Positions 1 through 5,875 of a stretch of DNA of 8,549 bases are shown piece after piece. Positions within the stretch are counted from its first letter, which is position 1. Every line of letters begins with the position of its first letter. A program made the position numbers and the translations under genes. A model generated the notes under the pieces. That model saw nothing but the letters and a program-made list of their open reading frames with translations, was not told the DNA's origin and did no database searches. The stretch covers positions 1 to 8,549 of the forward strand of contig CAZHDB010000043.1 of the NCBI GenBank assembly GCA_964531225.1, read 5' to 3'. Source of the DNA: CAZHDB01 sp964531225 (GTDB taxonomy: Archaea; Thermoproteota; Thermoprotei_A; Sulfolobales; Desulfurococcaceae).

Positions 1-68
1 ACTGGCTTCTCATCTAATCTATAAATCCTTCCGCAACGACTACATTTTAGATATTTTACAAACGGCAT
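1..68 (-). CDS. N-terminal fragment of a zinc-ribbon protein, possibly threonine synthase (cut by window edge)
   Basis: Reading the minus strand from an ATG at 66-68 gives 22 codons, MPFVKYLKCSRCGRIYRLDE then KP, running off the left edge. The CSRCG pair of cysteines directly after the start, followed by an xIYxLDE segment, is the layout of the N-terminal zinc-knuckle found in archaeal threonine synthases (PLP-dependent, O-phosphohomoserine to threonine). Other short zinc-ribbon proteins start the same way, so the name is tentative. The start is well supported: a perfect anti-16S match AGGTGAT lies 8 bases upstream (77-83), and the frame upstream is closed by a TGA. The gene is transcribed divergently from the HEPN-MNT pair. 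Only the N-terminus is visible, so no catalytic residue can be checked. Confidence 0.5.
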   Translation of the reverse strand, partial: MPFVKYLKCSRCGRIYRLDEKP

Positions 69-76
69 TCCACAGC

Positions 77-83
77 ATCACCT
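77..83 (-). promoter_or_regulatory. Shine-Dalgarno site AGGTGAT of the left-edge gene
   Basis: On the minus strand AGGTGAT lies 8 bases before the ATG at 66-68. It matches the 3' end of archaeal 16S rRNA (complement of ATCACCT) over seven bases and decides the start of the truncated left-edge gene. Confidence 0.6.
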
Positions 84-118
84 ATACTCCTAAGTTATGT
101 TTAGTTAATGTTAAAGCA

Positions 119-142
119 GAATATAATAATATACTATTATTA
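119..142 (+). promoter_or_regulatory. Putative TATA region and AT-rich inverted repeat upstream of the HEPN-MNT pair
   Basis: A TATA-like stretch (gaatataataatata, from 118) lies about 50 bases before the HEPN start, which would allow a leader of roughly 25-30 bases carrying the GGGAGA ribosome site at 170-175. Within it TAATAAT (124-130) and ATTATTA (136-142) form a perfect 7-bp inverted repeat around a 5-base spacer. This could be an operator for a self-regulated toxin-antitoxin module. In such AT-rich DNA a 7-bp repeat of this kind can arise by chance. Confidence 0.3.
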
Positions 143-179
143 AGGATGTATGATCTATATAATAAATTAGGGAGAGATA

Positions 180-572
180 ATGGATAATGCGAAGTCCCAG
201 TTTCTAAAGAGAAGGGCCATGGGCTTTCTAGAAGATGCTAAGTCGGATTATTCTAGGGGATATTATGATCTAGTTTTGTTTCATGTTGAACAATTTATAC
301 AACTATATTCAAAATACTTATTTTACAGAAAAATTGGCGATTATCCCAAAACTCATTCATTAACAAGGTTAATAAGAGATCTGATTAAAGTATATGAAGA
401 TTGTAAATTAAGAGAATTTTATGAAAAGAATTTAGAAATGCTATATCTACTTGAGGAAGCATATATTTCTTCTAGATACATTCCAAGAGAATATGATAAA
501 GAGATAGCTAAGAGAGTATTGGATTTTGCTGAGAAAATAATGGAGGTTTTAGAATGTCTAGAAAAACATTAG
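180..572 (+). CDS. HEPN domain protein, partner of an MNT nucleotidyltransferase
   Basis: A 130-residue, all-helical protein of the HEPN type (PF05168-like). Typical features are the N-terminal KRRAMGFLEDAKSDYSRGYYD helix pair, the KTHSLTRLI segment (residues 57-65) and the C-terminal SRYIPREYDKE motif (98-108) followed by a long amphipathic helix. HEPN proteins paired with minimal nucleotidyltransferases act as toxin-antitoxin modules in characterised cases, the HEPN part being an RNase that the MNT part inactivates by adenylylation. The catalytic R-x4-6-H signature of RNase HEPNs is not evident here: Arg99 is followed by Y-I-P-R-E-Y with no histidine. RNase activity is therefore uncertain. 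The ATG at 180 has a good ribosome site (GGGAGA, 170-175). Its 3' end overlaps the MNT gene by 19 bases, so the two are translated together. Confidence 0.85.
   Translation: MDNAKSQFLKRRAMGFLEDAKSDYSRGYYDLVLFHVEQFIQLYSKYLFYRKIGDYPKTHSLTRLIRDLIKVYEDCKLREFYEKNLEMLYLLEEAYISSRYIPREYDKEIAKRVLDFAEKIMEVLECLEKH
542..547 (+). promoter_or_regulatory. Shine-Dalgarno site GGAGGT of the MNT gene
   Basis: GGAGGT ends 6 bases before the ATG at 554 and lies inside the 3' end of the HEPN reading frame. It fixes the MNT start and shows that the 19-base overlap of the two genes is genuine. Confidence 0.75.
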
Positions 573-910
573 TTGATCTAGAGATTGAGAGGATAAGAGA
601 ATGGAGAAGATATTTTGAAAATACTATTTATTATTTGAAAAGAATAAGATCAGTTGTTAAAAAACATGATCCTAGTGCAAGAGTGATTTTATTTGGAAGT
701 TATGTAAGAGGAGAATTAAGGCCTGATAGTGATATAGATGTTCTCATAGTAACTGATCTGGGTAGGAATGTTAATCGAAGAATAAAGTTGAGAATAGAAA
801 TTGCAAGGGAAATAGGTGATTCTACACCATTTGAAATACATATTATATCTCATGACGAGTACGTGAATTGGTATAAGAAATTTATAGATAAGTATATTGA
901 AATAATATGA
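554..910 (+). CDS. Minimal nucleotidyltransferase (MNT), antitoxin partner of HEPN
   Basis: A 118-residue protein with the full signature of the polymerase-beta-type minimal nucleotidyltransferases. The VILFGSYVRGE strand-turn contains the G48-S49 nucleotide-binding pair, and PDSDIDVLIV contains the two metal-binding aspartates D60 and D62. The third acidic position appears to be E94 in PFEIHIIS instead of the more usual aspartate. In characterised HEPN-MNT pairs the MNT protein transfers AMP to a tyrosine of HEPN and so neutralises it. That role here is inferred from the gene pairing. The N-terminal 45 residues are helical and charged, as in single-domain archaeal MNTs. The start is fixed by the GGAGGT site just upstream. 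The gene ends in TGA at 908-910 and no further gene of this module follows. Confidence 0.88.
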   Translation: MSRKTLVDLEIERIREWRRYFENTIYYLKRIRSVVKKHDPSARVILFGSYVRGELRPDSDIDVLIVTDLGRNVNRRIKLRIEIAREIGDSTPFEIHIISHDEYVNWYKKFIDKYIEII

Positions 911-1012
911 AAATACATACTGTTTAAAAATAACTTGCTTTCATTCTTCGATTCTCCTCTCGATTATAAAGTAAAGATAAACTCAGGGAAAGATTATCAA
1001 AAGACTTAAGAA

Positions 1013-1027
1013 TATATTAATATAAAA
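1013..1027 (+). promoter_or_regulatory. Putative TATA element upstream of the broken gene
   Basis: The stretch tatattaatataaaa lies 57-71 bases before the preferred start at 1084, giving an expected transcription start near 1045-1050 and a leader that carries the AGGTG ribosome site at 1071-1075. The base composition is so AT-rich here that the exact box is uncertain. Confidence 0.3.
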
Positions 1028-1083
1028 TCTTAAAAGCACACAATATTATAAGAAAATGAATACATATGGTAGGTGCCATTTGT

Positions 1084-2012
1084 ATGGAGAAAGTGGTTAT
1101 TGAAGAAACTAGTAACTTTGATCCGAATTGGTTAAGTCTACTAGTACTTTACAAGGATAAAGCTGATATACTCGATTATGAGCTGGTAGACTATAGCGGA
1201 TTCGATGATCTTATGAGTAGTGGTATAGATCCGCGTTTACTAGCTAGAAAACTCAGTATATAGAGGATCATATATTGAAAGCCATAGAGAGACTCGATAA
1301 ATGGACAATAGATCTTATTGGCATAGCTATCCTTGGCCAAGGCTGAAGAGAAAAGAAGTGTATTTATTAGATTATGTGAATTATTTAATGGTGTAACAAC
1401 GTATCATAAATTTTATGTAATACCTAAGAGAGTATATGGTGGTCGAACTGGTTTTTCAGCTCTGAGAGGGCTACGGTTCCTTATAAGACATTATGGAGAA
1501 TTACCAACAAATATAATACTGCTAATAGACTATGATGTACTTATTAACTTATCACTTCTAAATAGTGATCTCGGTAAAAAGCTTGGACAAGTAATTGAGA
1601 AATATACTGGATGTTTTATTTCGAACGACGTTGTTCAATATAGGAACCACTATGGTATATATCTAGTTACTTCTATAAAATGTGGTAAATATGATTATCA
1701 ACTGCATATTTTGGCAAGTGGTTCGCATGAGGTACCTATCATAGAGTATAATCTTCTTATGCTACTTAGAGATTATATGATGGAAAACCTTCCGGAAACC
1801 AAATTGCTTATGGATATCGAGAAAGATCTTGAAAAACATATAAGATCACAGATATTCATAGGAGAAAAGATCATGTAAAGAGCCTATATGGTAGATATAA
1901 GAAGTTATCTGGCATTAAAACTATAAATAATTTACTAAAATATATGGATATAAATAGGGCGAGAAAATACTTTAATCATATAGTATTGTTCTTTATTCAT
2001 ATATTTGACTAA
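1084..2012 (+). pseudogene. Broken gene of unknown family, three frameshifts
   Basis: I do not recognise the family. Four protein-like segments lie head to tail in alternating frames. They are 1084-1260 (MEKVVIEETSNFDPNWLS...RKLSI), about 1257-1343 (YIEDHILKAIERLDKWTIDL...LGQG), about 1333-1868 (AKAEEKRSVFIRL...FIGEK) and 1869-2012 (DHVKSLYGRYKKLSGIKTIN...FIHIFD). The first and third share one frame, the second and fourth another, so the pattern is -1, +1, -1. Joined, they give roughly 310 residues rich in Tyr, Leu and Ile, with no signal peptide and no motif I can name. ATG 1084 is preferred over ATG 1066 because AGGTG (1071-1075) sits 8 bases before it. The third segment has only a TTG with no ribosome site, which argues against it being an independent gene. 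Either the gene is decaying or the draft sequence carries indel errors. Confidence 0.6.
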
Positions 2013-2113
2013 TTTGTAGTTAATTATAATACTTCAATTGAGACAACAAGTTGTATCATCTATTAGGTAACTATATCGTATTAAATCATTAGTTTGAAGA
2101 AAATTAGATGATA

Positions 2114-2122
2114 TTTAAAAAG
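2114..2122 (-). terminator. T-rich terminator of the SDH-type protease gene
   Basis: On the minus strand, immediately after the stop codon at 2125-2127, the sequence continues attCTTTTTAAATAT. This short T-run is typical of crenarchaeal transcription ends. No stable hairpin is visible. Confidence 0.4.
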
Positions 2123-2124
2123 AA

Positions 2125-3006
2125 TTATTTCCTCTCTCCCCTACGGCTATAATGTGGAACCTGCGGTCTAGGTATGTATTCTATTCCAGGTCTCTGCTGT
2201 AGTGCTTGTGGATATAGCTCCATTAACGTATATACCTCCTCAGGAACATCGGCTGATACTGGTAGGCCAAGCTCCTTTGCCTCTTCAAAAGTTATTGGAT
2301 AGTCATGTGTATAGTATCCCTCTGTTAATCTTCTAGCAATAAGCCATGCTTTCTCTTCAGGCATTTTATCTCTTAATAGATAAACTATTGTATTCTGGAT
2401 CTCCTTCAAAGCCTTTTCAGCTATATCGGCATAGATTAATGTAGTATCACTAGCTTTCCCACCCTTTTCCTTAGCTACTTTTAAGATAGATGGTGCTGGA
2501 AATACTCCTTGGGGAGTCTGAAGCTGTGGATCAAGAGGGCCTAAGACAGCACTTGGGTCCATACGTATCTCGTCAGCAGCCAATGCAATCAATGTTCCAC
2601 CGCTCATAGCATAGTGTGGTACAATAACGATCTTTTTAGCAGGATGCTTCTTAAAGGCCATAGCTATCTGCGATGCAGCAAGTACAAGGCCTCCAGGTGT
2701 ATGCAGGATAAGCGCTATTGGTTGCTGTGGAGGAGTAGTCCTAATAGCCCTTATGATCGCTTCAGAATCCTCTATATCAATATACCTATATACTGGTATT
2801 CCAAAGAAGCCTATCTTCTCCTGCCTATGTATCATAGTAATTACACGCCATCCATACCTCCTCTCCATCTGATTAATAAGCCTAAATCTTGCAGCATGCA
2901 AGCTACGATGTCTAAGGTATGGATGCACTAATGTATATAGTAGTAGAAACCAGAACATTAGCCCTAGAATATCTATACCAAAGAAATCCAACTTCTCAAT
3001 CACCAT
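2125..3006 (-). CDS. Membrane-anchored serine protease of the SDH (SppA/ClpP-fold) family
   Basis: A 293-residue protein of the serine dehydrogenase proteinase family (PF01972 type, ClpP/crotonase fold), which in archaea is usually annotated as a periplasmic-type serine protease or SppA relative. One N-terminal membrane segment (about 11-29) precedes the catalytic domain. That domain holds LHTPGG (101-106, oxyanion strand), PHYAMSGGTLIALAADEI with the nucleophile Ser135, and MDPSAVLGPLDPQL (149-162), a block strongly conserved in the family. The C-terminal tail (271-293) is basic and proline-rich. Basic residues crowd just after the membrane segment (R32, R34, R40, R42) while the N-terminal side is acidic, so the positive-inside rule puts the catalytic domain in the cytoplasm. 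The gene stands alone with a TATA box about 26 bases before its ATG, suggesting a leaderless transcript. Likely role is membrane-protein or peptide turnover; the substrate is unknown. Confidence 0.88.
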   Translation of the reverse strand: MVIEKLDFFGIDILGLMFWFLLLYTLVHPYLRHRSLHAARFRLINQMERRYGWRVITMIHRQEKIGFFGIPVYRYIDIEDSEAIIRAIRTTPPQQPIALILHTPGGLVLAASQIAMAFKKHPAKKIVIVPHYAMSGGTLIALAADEIRMDPSAVLGPLDPQLQTPQGVFPAPSILKVAKEKGGKASDTTLIYADIAEKALKEIQNTIVYLLRDKMPEEKAWLIARRLTEGYYTHDYPITFEEAKELGLPVSADVPEEVYTLMELYPQALQQRPGIEYIPRPQVPHYSRRGERK

Positions 3007-3313
3007 GAATTATTATATCTCTAGTACAAAATAAATCTGTCAATAAAACACAATGGAACATTAATACTTCTAATAATATTATTAAATAGTTTACTAATCC
3101 TCTAAACTTACACAACTCATTCAGAATATGCAAATTAGATATTAATGAGTGAGAAAGTTCCTTATTTAGTGATATTACTATTTAATAGATAAAAGTGTTC
3201 AAAAACAAAAGATNNNNNNNNNNNNNNNNNNNNNNNNNNNNNNNNNNNNNNNNNNNNNNNNNNNNNNNNNNNNNNNNNNNNNNNNNNNNNNNNNNNNNNN
3301 NNNNNNNNNNNNN
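3007..3313. other. Non-coding spacer and 100-base assembly gap
   Basis: Positions 3007-3213 are AT-rich, hold the minus-strand protease promoter at the left end and show no protein-like frame of useful length on either strand. A 14-bp perfect AT palindrome lies at 3071-3084. Positions 3214-3313 are exactly 100 N, the conventional placeholder for a scaffold gap of unknown length. The true distance is therefore not known, and the 5' part of the next gene is missing. Confidence 0.95.
3028..3036 (-). promoter_or_regulatory. TATA box for a leaderless transcript of the SDH-type protease
   Basis: The minus strand reads ATTTATTTT, centred about 26 bases before the ATG at 3004-3006. No Shine-Dalgarno match lies in the intervening bases. 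TATA spacing in archaea is about 25 bases to the transcription start, so initiation at or next to the ATG is expected. Confidence 0.45.
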
Positions 3314-3685
3314 CAGTCTAAATATGGTTCACTAAATATTACTGATGTTAGCAATTTAGTGTATGTCTATATGCCCGGATATGTGGATAATTTACAGTAT
3401 CTAGAACAAGGAAAGGCATATTTATTGCCTGGCTATGAGGTTGAGGCAAAAACTTCAAACGGCAAAGTAGCATTTATTGCTGGTTTTGTAAATAACGATG
3501 AAATAATAGTGTATGACTATGCATCAGCTATCTATGCAAGCGGGCAATCTAATATAGACTCCAACATAGATAACGAGGAAGGTGTTGATGATTCATCTAT
3601 AACTCCTATCAATATTGTATTATATGCTCTTGTAGCCATACTCATAATCGTGATCCTACTAGTATTCATTAAAATGAGACTATAG
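3314..3685 (+). CDS. C-terminal part of a membrane-anchored extracellular protein (5' end lost in gap)
   Basis: The frame is open from the first base after the N run and gives 123 residues, so the gene begins inside or before the gap. The GTG at 3359 has no ribosome site and is not a credible start. The visible part has a beta-rich domain (about 1-75, with PGYEVEAKTSNGKVAFIAGF), then a polar acidic linker (about 76-96, rich in Ser, Asn and Asp), then one membrane helix (about 100-119, NIVLYALVAILIIVILLVFI) and a short basic tail KMRL. This is the usual build of an archaeal surface protein held by a C-terminal anchor, with the tail inside. It lies upstream of the secreted protease on the same strand but has its own terminator, and the protease has its own promoter. 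The function of the extracellular domain cannot be told from this fragment. Confidence 0.75.
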   Translation, partial: QSKYGSLNITDVSNLVYVYMPGYVDNLQYLEQGKAYLLPGYEVEAKTSNGKVAFIAGFVNNDEIIVYDYASAIYASGQSNIDSNIDNEEGVDDSSITPINIVLYALVAILIIVILLVFIKMRL

Positions 3686-3686
3686 C

Positions 3687-3696
3687 TTTTTATTTT
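3687..3696 (+). terminator. T-rich terminator after the partial surface protein
   Basis: Directly after the TAG at 3683-3685 comes cTTTTTATTTTag, a T-rich run of the kind that ends crenarchaeal transcripts. It separates the partial gene from the protease promoter about 115 bases further on. Confidence 0.5.
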
Positions 3697-3811
3697 AGTT
3701 ATATAAATAATTATTTTTATAGTTATCAATAATAGACTTATCTATTAAATTTCTTCTATAGTTGATATAAATATATTTATATATTTTGTTGCTTGAAGAG
3801 AATTTATTTAC

Positions 3812-3826
3812 AGAAAAGTATAAATA
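3812..3826 (+). promoter_or_regulatory. BRE plus TATA promoter of the secreted protease
   Basis: AGAAAAG (3812-3818), a purine-rich BRE, is followed at once by TATAAATA (3819-3826), a textbook archaeal TATA box. The expected transcription start is near 3847-3850, leaving a very short leader with GGGG (3847-3850) 7 bases before the ATG at 3858. The box lies inside the reading frame that extends upstream to 3786, so the longer start can be excluded. Confidence 0.7.
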
Positions 3827-3857
3827 CCTTATAATAAAAAAATACCGGGGTTTGTAT

Positions 3858-4727
3858 ATGCTTATAGGCAAGAGACCTATAGAAGCCCTTATACTAATAT
3901 TGTCGATTCTTGTATTAGCAACAGTACCCGCTACAACTCTATGGCCATTTGAGCAAGAGTTTAGGCCATTAGTAGCGGGAGTGAAAATTGAGACTATTGG
4001 AATCATTGATGATGAGCCGTATATAGGGCAGTGTAGTATTGGTTTTCCAGCATATTATGATACAGGGTGGGGGATCTTTCAATGGAGACATTTTGGCATC
4101 ATTACCGCTGGTCATTGTAGTTGGTGGATGAGAAACTGGGATGTACACCAGCCGTATGTAGATCCCGATGACTACGACCGCTACTTGATAGGATCTGTTA
4201 CAAAGGTGGGTAGTCATAATAGCCATTACACCATTATATACATAGATGCTGAGTTCGTAGAAACAGAAACTATATTTTGGACATTCAACCCACCCTCATC
4301 ATCCACAATATCACCCTACATATTCGACTACTATGAGACGCTAGGTACCAACCTCATACCAATAGATGGTGTCTATCCAGAAAGCAACTTACAGCGGGAT
4401 CTGGAGGTCTACTCAGTAGGCTTTGTAACAGGACTTAAGGGCGGATATGTAATTGAATGGGACCGAGATTGGTATGTGAATGGCACACTATTCAAGAATT
4501 TGATTAAGGTAGACGATATGCTTACTTGTGAAGGTGATAGCGGTTCACCTTTATTCTATGTTGAATATGAAGGACCAGATCCTCATGCACAAATACTGGG
4601 AACCCTAGTAGGAGGCCCCGATGAGTTTCAAATGCCTGATGGTAGGTGGTGTGGTTTTACTAACTATTTTGCCCAGGTATGGGAAACCCTAGATGATCTA
4701 GATATTAATGTGTATACTGATGGGTGA
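3858..4727 (+). CDS. Secreted chymotrypsin-fold (S1 family) serine protease
   Basis: A 289-residue secreted protease. The signal peptide has a basic start (MLIGKRPIE), a hydrophobic core (10-23) and a likely cleavage after VPA (Ala25). The catalytic triad is complete: His86 in ITAGHC, Asp130 in YIDAEF, and Ser228 in CEGDSGSPLF. The four cysteines sit where chymotrypsin-fold enzymes place two structural disulfides. C59 and C87 flank the histidine (like C42-C58), and C224, four residues before the serine, can pair with C265 (like C191-C220). GQCSIGF followed by ITAGHC resembles the bacterial streptogrisin/alpha-lytic subgroup. Those enzymes carry a large pro-region, whereas here only about 15 residues separate signal peptide and catalytic domain. 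Family S1 is common in bacteria and eukaryotes but uncommon in archaea. The start at 3858 is fixed by the promoter. The stop codon overlaps the ribosome site of the next gene. Confidence 0.9.
   Translation: MLIGKRPIEALILILSILVLATVPATTLWPFEQEFRPLVAGVKIETIGIIDDEPYIGQCSIGFPAYYDTGWGIFQWRHFGIITAGHCSWWMRNWDVHQPYVDPDDYDRYLIGSVTKVGSHNSHYTIIYIDAEFVETETIFWTFNPPSSSTISPYIFDYYETLGTNLIPIDGVYPESNLQRDLEVYSVGFVTGLKGGYVIEWDRDWYVNGTLFKNLIKVDDMLTCEGDSGSPLFYVEYEGPDPHAQILGTLVGGPDEFQMPDGRWCGFTNYFAQVWETLDDLDINVYTDG
4723..4727 (+). promoter_or_regulatory. Coupling ribosome site GGTGA overlapping the protease stop
   Basis: GGTGA (4723-4727) contains the protease TGA stop and lies 5 bases before ATG 4733. A GTG at 4724 also overlaps the stop in the GTGA manner. 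Either way translation of the downstream gene is likely to depend on ribosomes finishing the protease gene. Confidence 0.5.
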
Positions 4728-4732
4728 GGGAA

Positions 4733-5833
4733 ATGCTTGTCCATATTTTCAGACACTTTTGTATTAGACCTTGGATACACGGGGCATTTTTAAGGTTCAA
4801 TGGAGAAATGAGTAGATTGTGGAATAGTATGAGGCTCCTCGTAGCCTTCATAATCTTTACTGCAACTCTGTTATCTACATGTAGTATCGTAATTGCAGAG
4901 GTCAATATTGACAATATAGAGATTATTAGGTTACCTGAACCAGACATAAATGTTACCGAAGTACCAGGCAAAAACTATATCTACTTTAACAACAGTTTGA
5001 TACTGCACTTCTCTTGTATACGTAGCCCTGATATTTGTGAACTACGTAAACATATACGTGAATATATACATGAAATGAACGATACACGTAAGATACTCGA
5101 GTATATACGTGAAACGCTTAGATCTATTCCTCATGCTGAATATAATAGAATACTTATGAATACATCGGATATTTTAAATAGAGCCGGAGTCAAATACTAT
5201 GGTATAATACCTGAATATGTAGGAGGTAGGTGGAAAGTCTATATTGGTCTGCCACCAGATCTACTTGCTACTAGTGACTTGGAGTTTATAAGGAATCTTG
5301 TTATCCAGGGGTTTATGGGGACGTCTTTTGAGGGTAAAGTTATTGATGTTGGCTTCTTTGAAGTATTTAGTAGCATGGGTAGTGATGTAATGGAGCCTTT
5401 GGCCAAGAAATTCAATTATTCAAGAATAATACAGTTACTGGGTGAGAAGGGTATAAAGGTTAATGCTATTGGATGGGGTAGGAACGATTATTTCGGCTCA
5501 TTCCATGTGGAGATGTATATAGAGAATAATACGGACGTAATCGATGAGGAGGTTGCAGTAGATCTTGTGAAGGCTATAAGGGATATGATAGGCTATGAAG
5601 TACCGCTTGCGATTGGGATTAGTACTGGGAGAGTAGGTCTTAGGACTCAATGGAGTGATGTGGATTCTGGGCAGTTAATTAAACAGTTTCCAGGAAGAAC
5701 TAATAGTGCTTCGCTAATGGACTCTTCTAGAATGTTCCTAGTACTGATCAATGTAGCTGTCTTCGCATTAGTTGTGATGGGGATATGGTATTTTGGAACA
5801 AATAGATCAAAAGTAAATACTTGGTATCAATAA
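4733..5833 (+). CDS. Membrane-anchored extracellular protein coupled to the S1 protease, unknown family
   Basis: I do not recognise the family. From ATG 4733 the product has 366 residues. A hydrophobic export segment (about 35-56, ending SIVIAEV) precedes a long extracellular domain, then one C-terminal membrane helix (about 334-355) and a short tail. The extracellular part carries at least six N-x-S/T sequons (NVT, NNS, NDT, NTS, NYS, NNT), a C-x6-C pair (C95, C102) and a charged helical stretch (about 100-135) before an alpha/beta region. The start is uncertain. ATG 4733 has GGTGA 5 bases upstream and GTG 4724 overlaps the protease stop, while ATG 4808 or 4829 would give a more normal signal peptide. 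No promoter is evident, so it is probably co-transcribed with the protease, which suggests a shared job. Candidates are anchor, folding partner, inhibitor or substrate receptor. This role is inference only. Confidence 0.75.
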   Translation: MLVHIFRHFCIRPWIHGAFLRFNGEMSRLWNSMRLLVAFIIFTATLLSTCSIVIAEVNIDNIEIIRLPEPDINVTEVPGKNYIYFNNSLILHFSCIRSPDICELRKHIREYIHEMNDTRKILEYIRETLRSIPHAEYNRILMNTSDILNRAGVKYYGIIPEYVGGRWKVYIGLPPDLLATSDLEFIRNLVIQGFMGTSFEGKVIDVGFFEVFSSMGSDVMEPLAKKFNYSRIIQLLGEKGIKVNAIGWGRNDYFGSFHVEMYIENNTDVIDEEVAVDLVKAIRDMIGYEVPLAIGISTGRVGLRTQWSDVDSGQLIKQFPGRTNSASLMDSSRMFLVLINVAVFALVVMGIWYFGTNRSKVNTWYQ

Positions 5834-5852
5834 AATACATTAGAGTTTAGAA

Positions 5853-5875
5853 GATAGAGGCTATCTTTCCTTTAT
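5853..5875 (+). terminator. Hairpin and T-rich terminator between convergent genes
   Basis: GATAG-agg-CTATC (5853-5865) forms a 5-bp stem with a 3-base loop and is followed by TTTCCTTTAT. It lies 20 bases after the stop of the plus-strand surface-protein gene and overlaps the stop of the convergent peptidase gene (5861-5863). The stem is short, so the T-rich tract may matter more than the hairpin. Confidence 0.45.

Noticed and set aside
1860..1875. Programmed -1 frameshift at the A-run in the broken gene
   Set aside because: The sequence GGAGAAAAGATC does not form an X-XXY-YYZ slippery site in the reading phase, and two other shifts upstream make decay or sequencing error more likely.
1333..1878. 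A separate 181-residue gene starting at TTG 1333
   Set aside because: There is no ribosome site or promoter, the start lies three codons after an in-frame stop, and protein-like sequence continues into it from another frame. It is better read as part of the broken gene 1084-2012.
2614..2931. Plus-strand frame opposite the SDH-type protease
   Set aside because: It is the shadow of a clear family member on the minus strand, with no ribosome site and an odd composition.
3071..3084. Perfect 14-bp palindrome TAATAATATTATTA
   Set aside because: It is made only of A and T in very AT-rich DNA and lies away from the only mapped promoter. It is probably chance.
3786..3857. Upstream extension of the secreted protease by 24 codons
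   Set aside because: The start would be TTG without a ribosome site, it would bury the signal peptide, and the BRE/TATA promoter (3812-3826) lies inside the extension.
3969..4226. Minus-strand frame opposite the S1 protease
   Set aside because: It overlaps the catalytic region of a well-supported gene and has no motif or start signal.
4705..4971. Minus-strand frame opposite the start of the coupled surface-protein gene
   Set aside because: No ribosome site and no recognisable protein features; it covers the coupled start and signal peptide on the other strand.
5050..5115. Repeated ATACGTGAA-like units
   Set aside because: They lie inside a coding helical stretch with recurring Ile-Arg-Glu residues (HIREYIHE, YIRETL) and are explained by the protein sequence.
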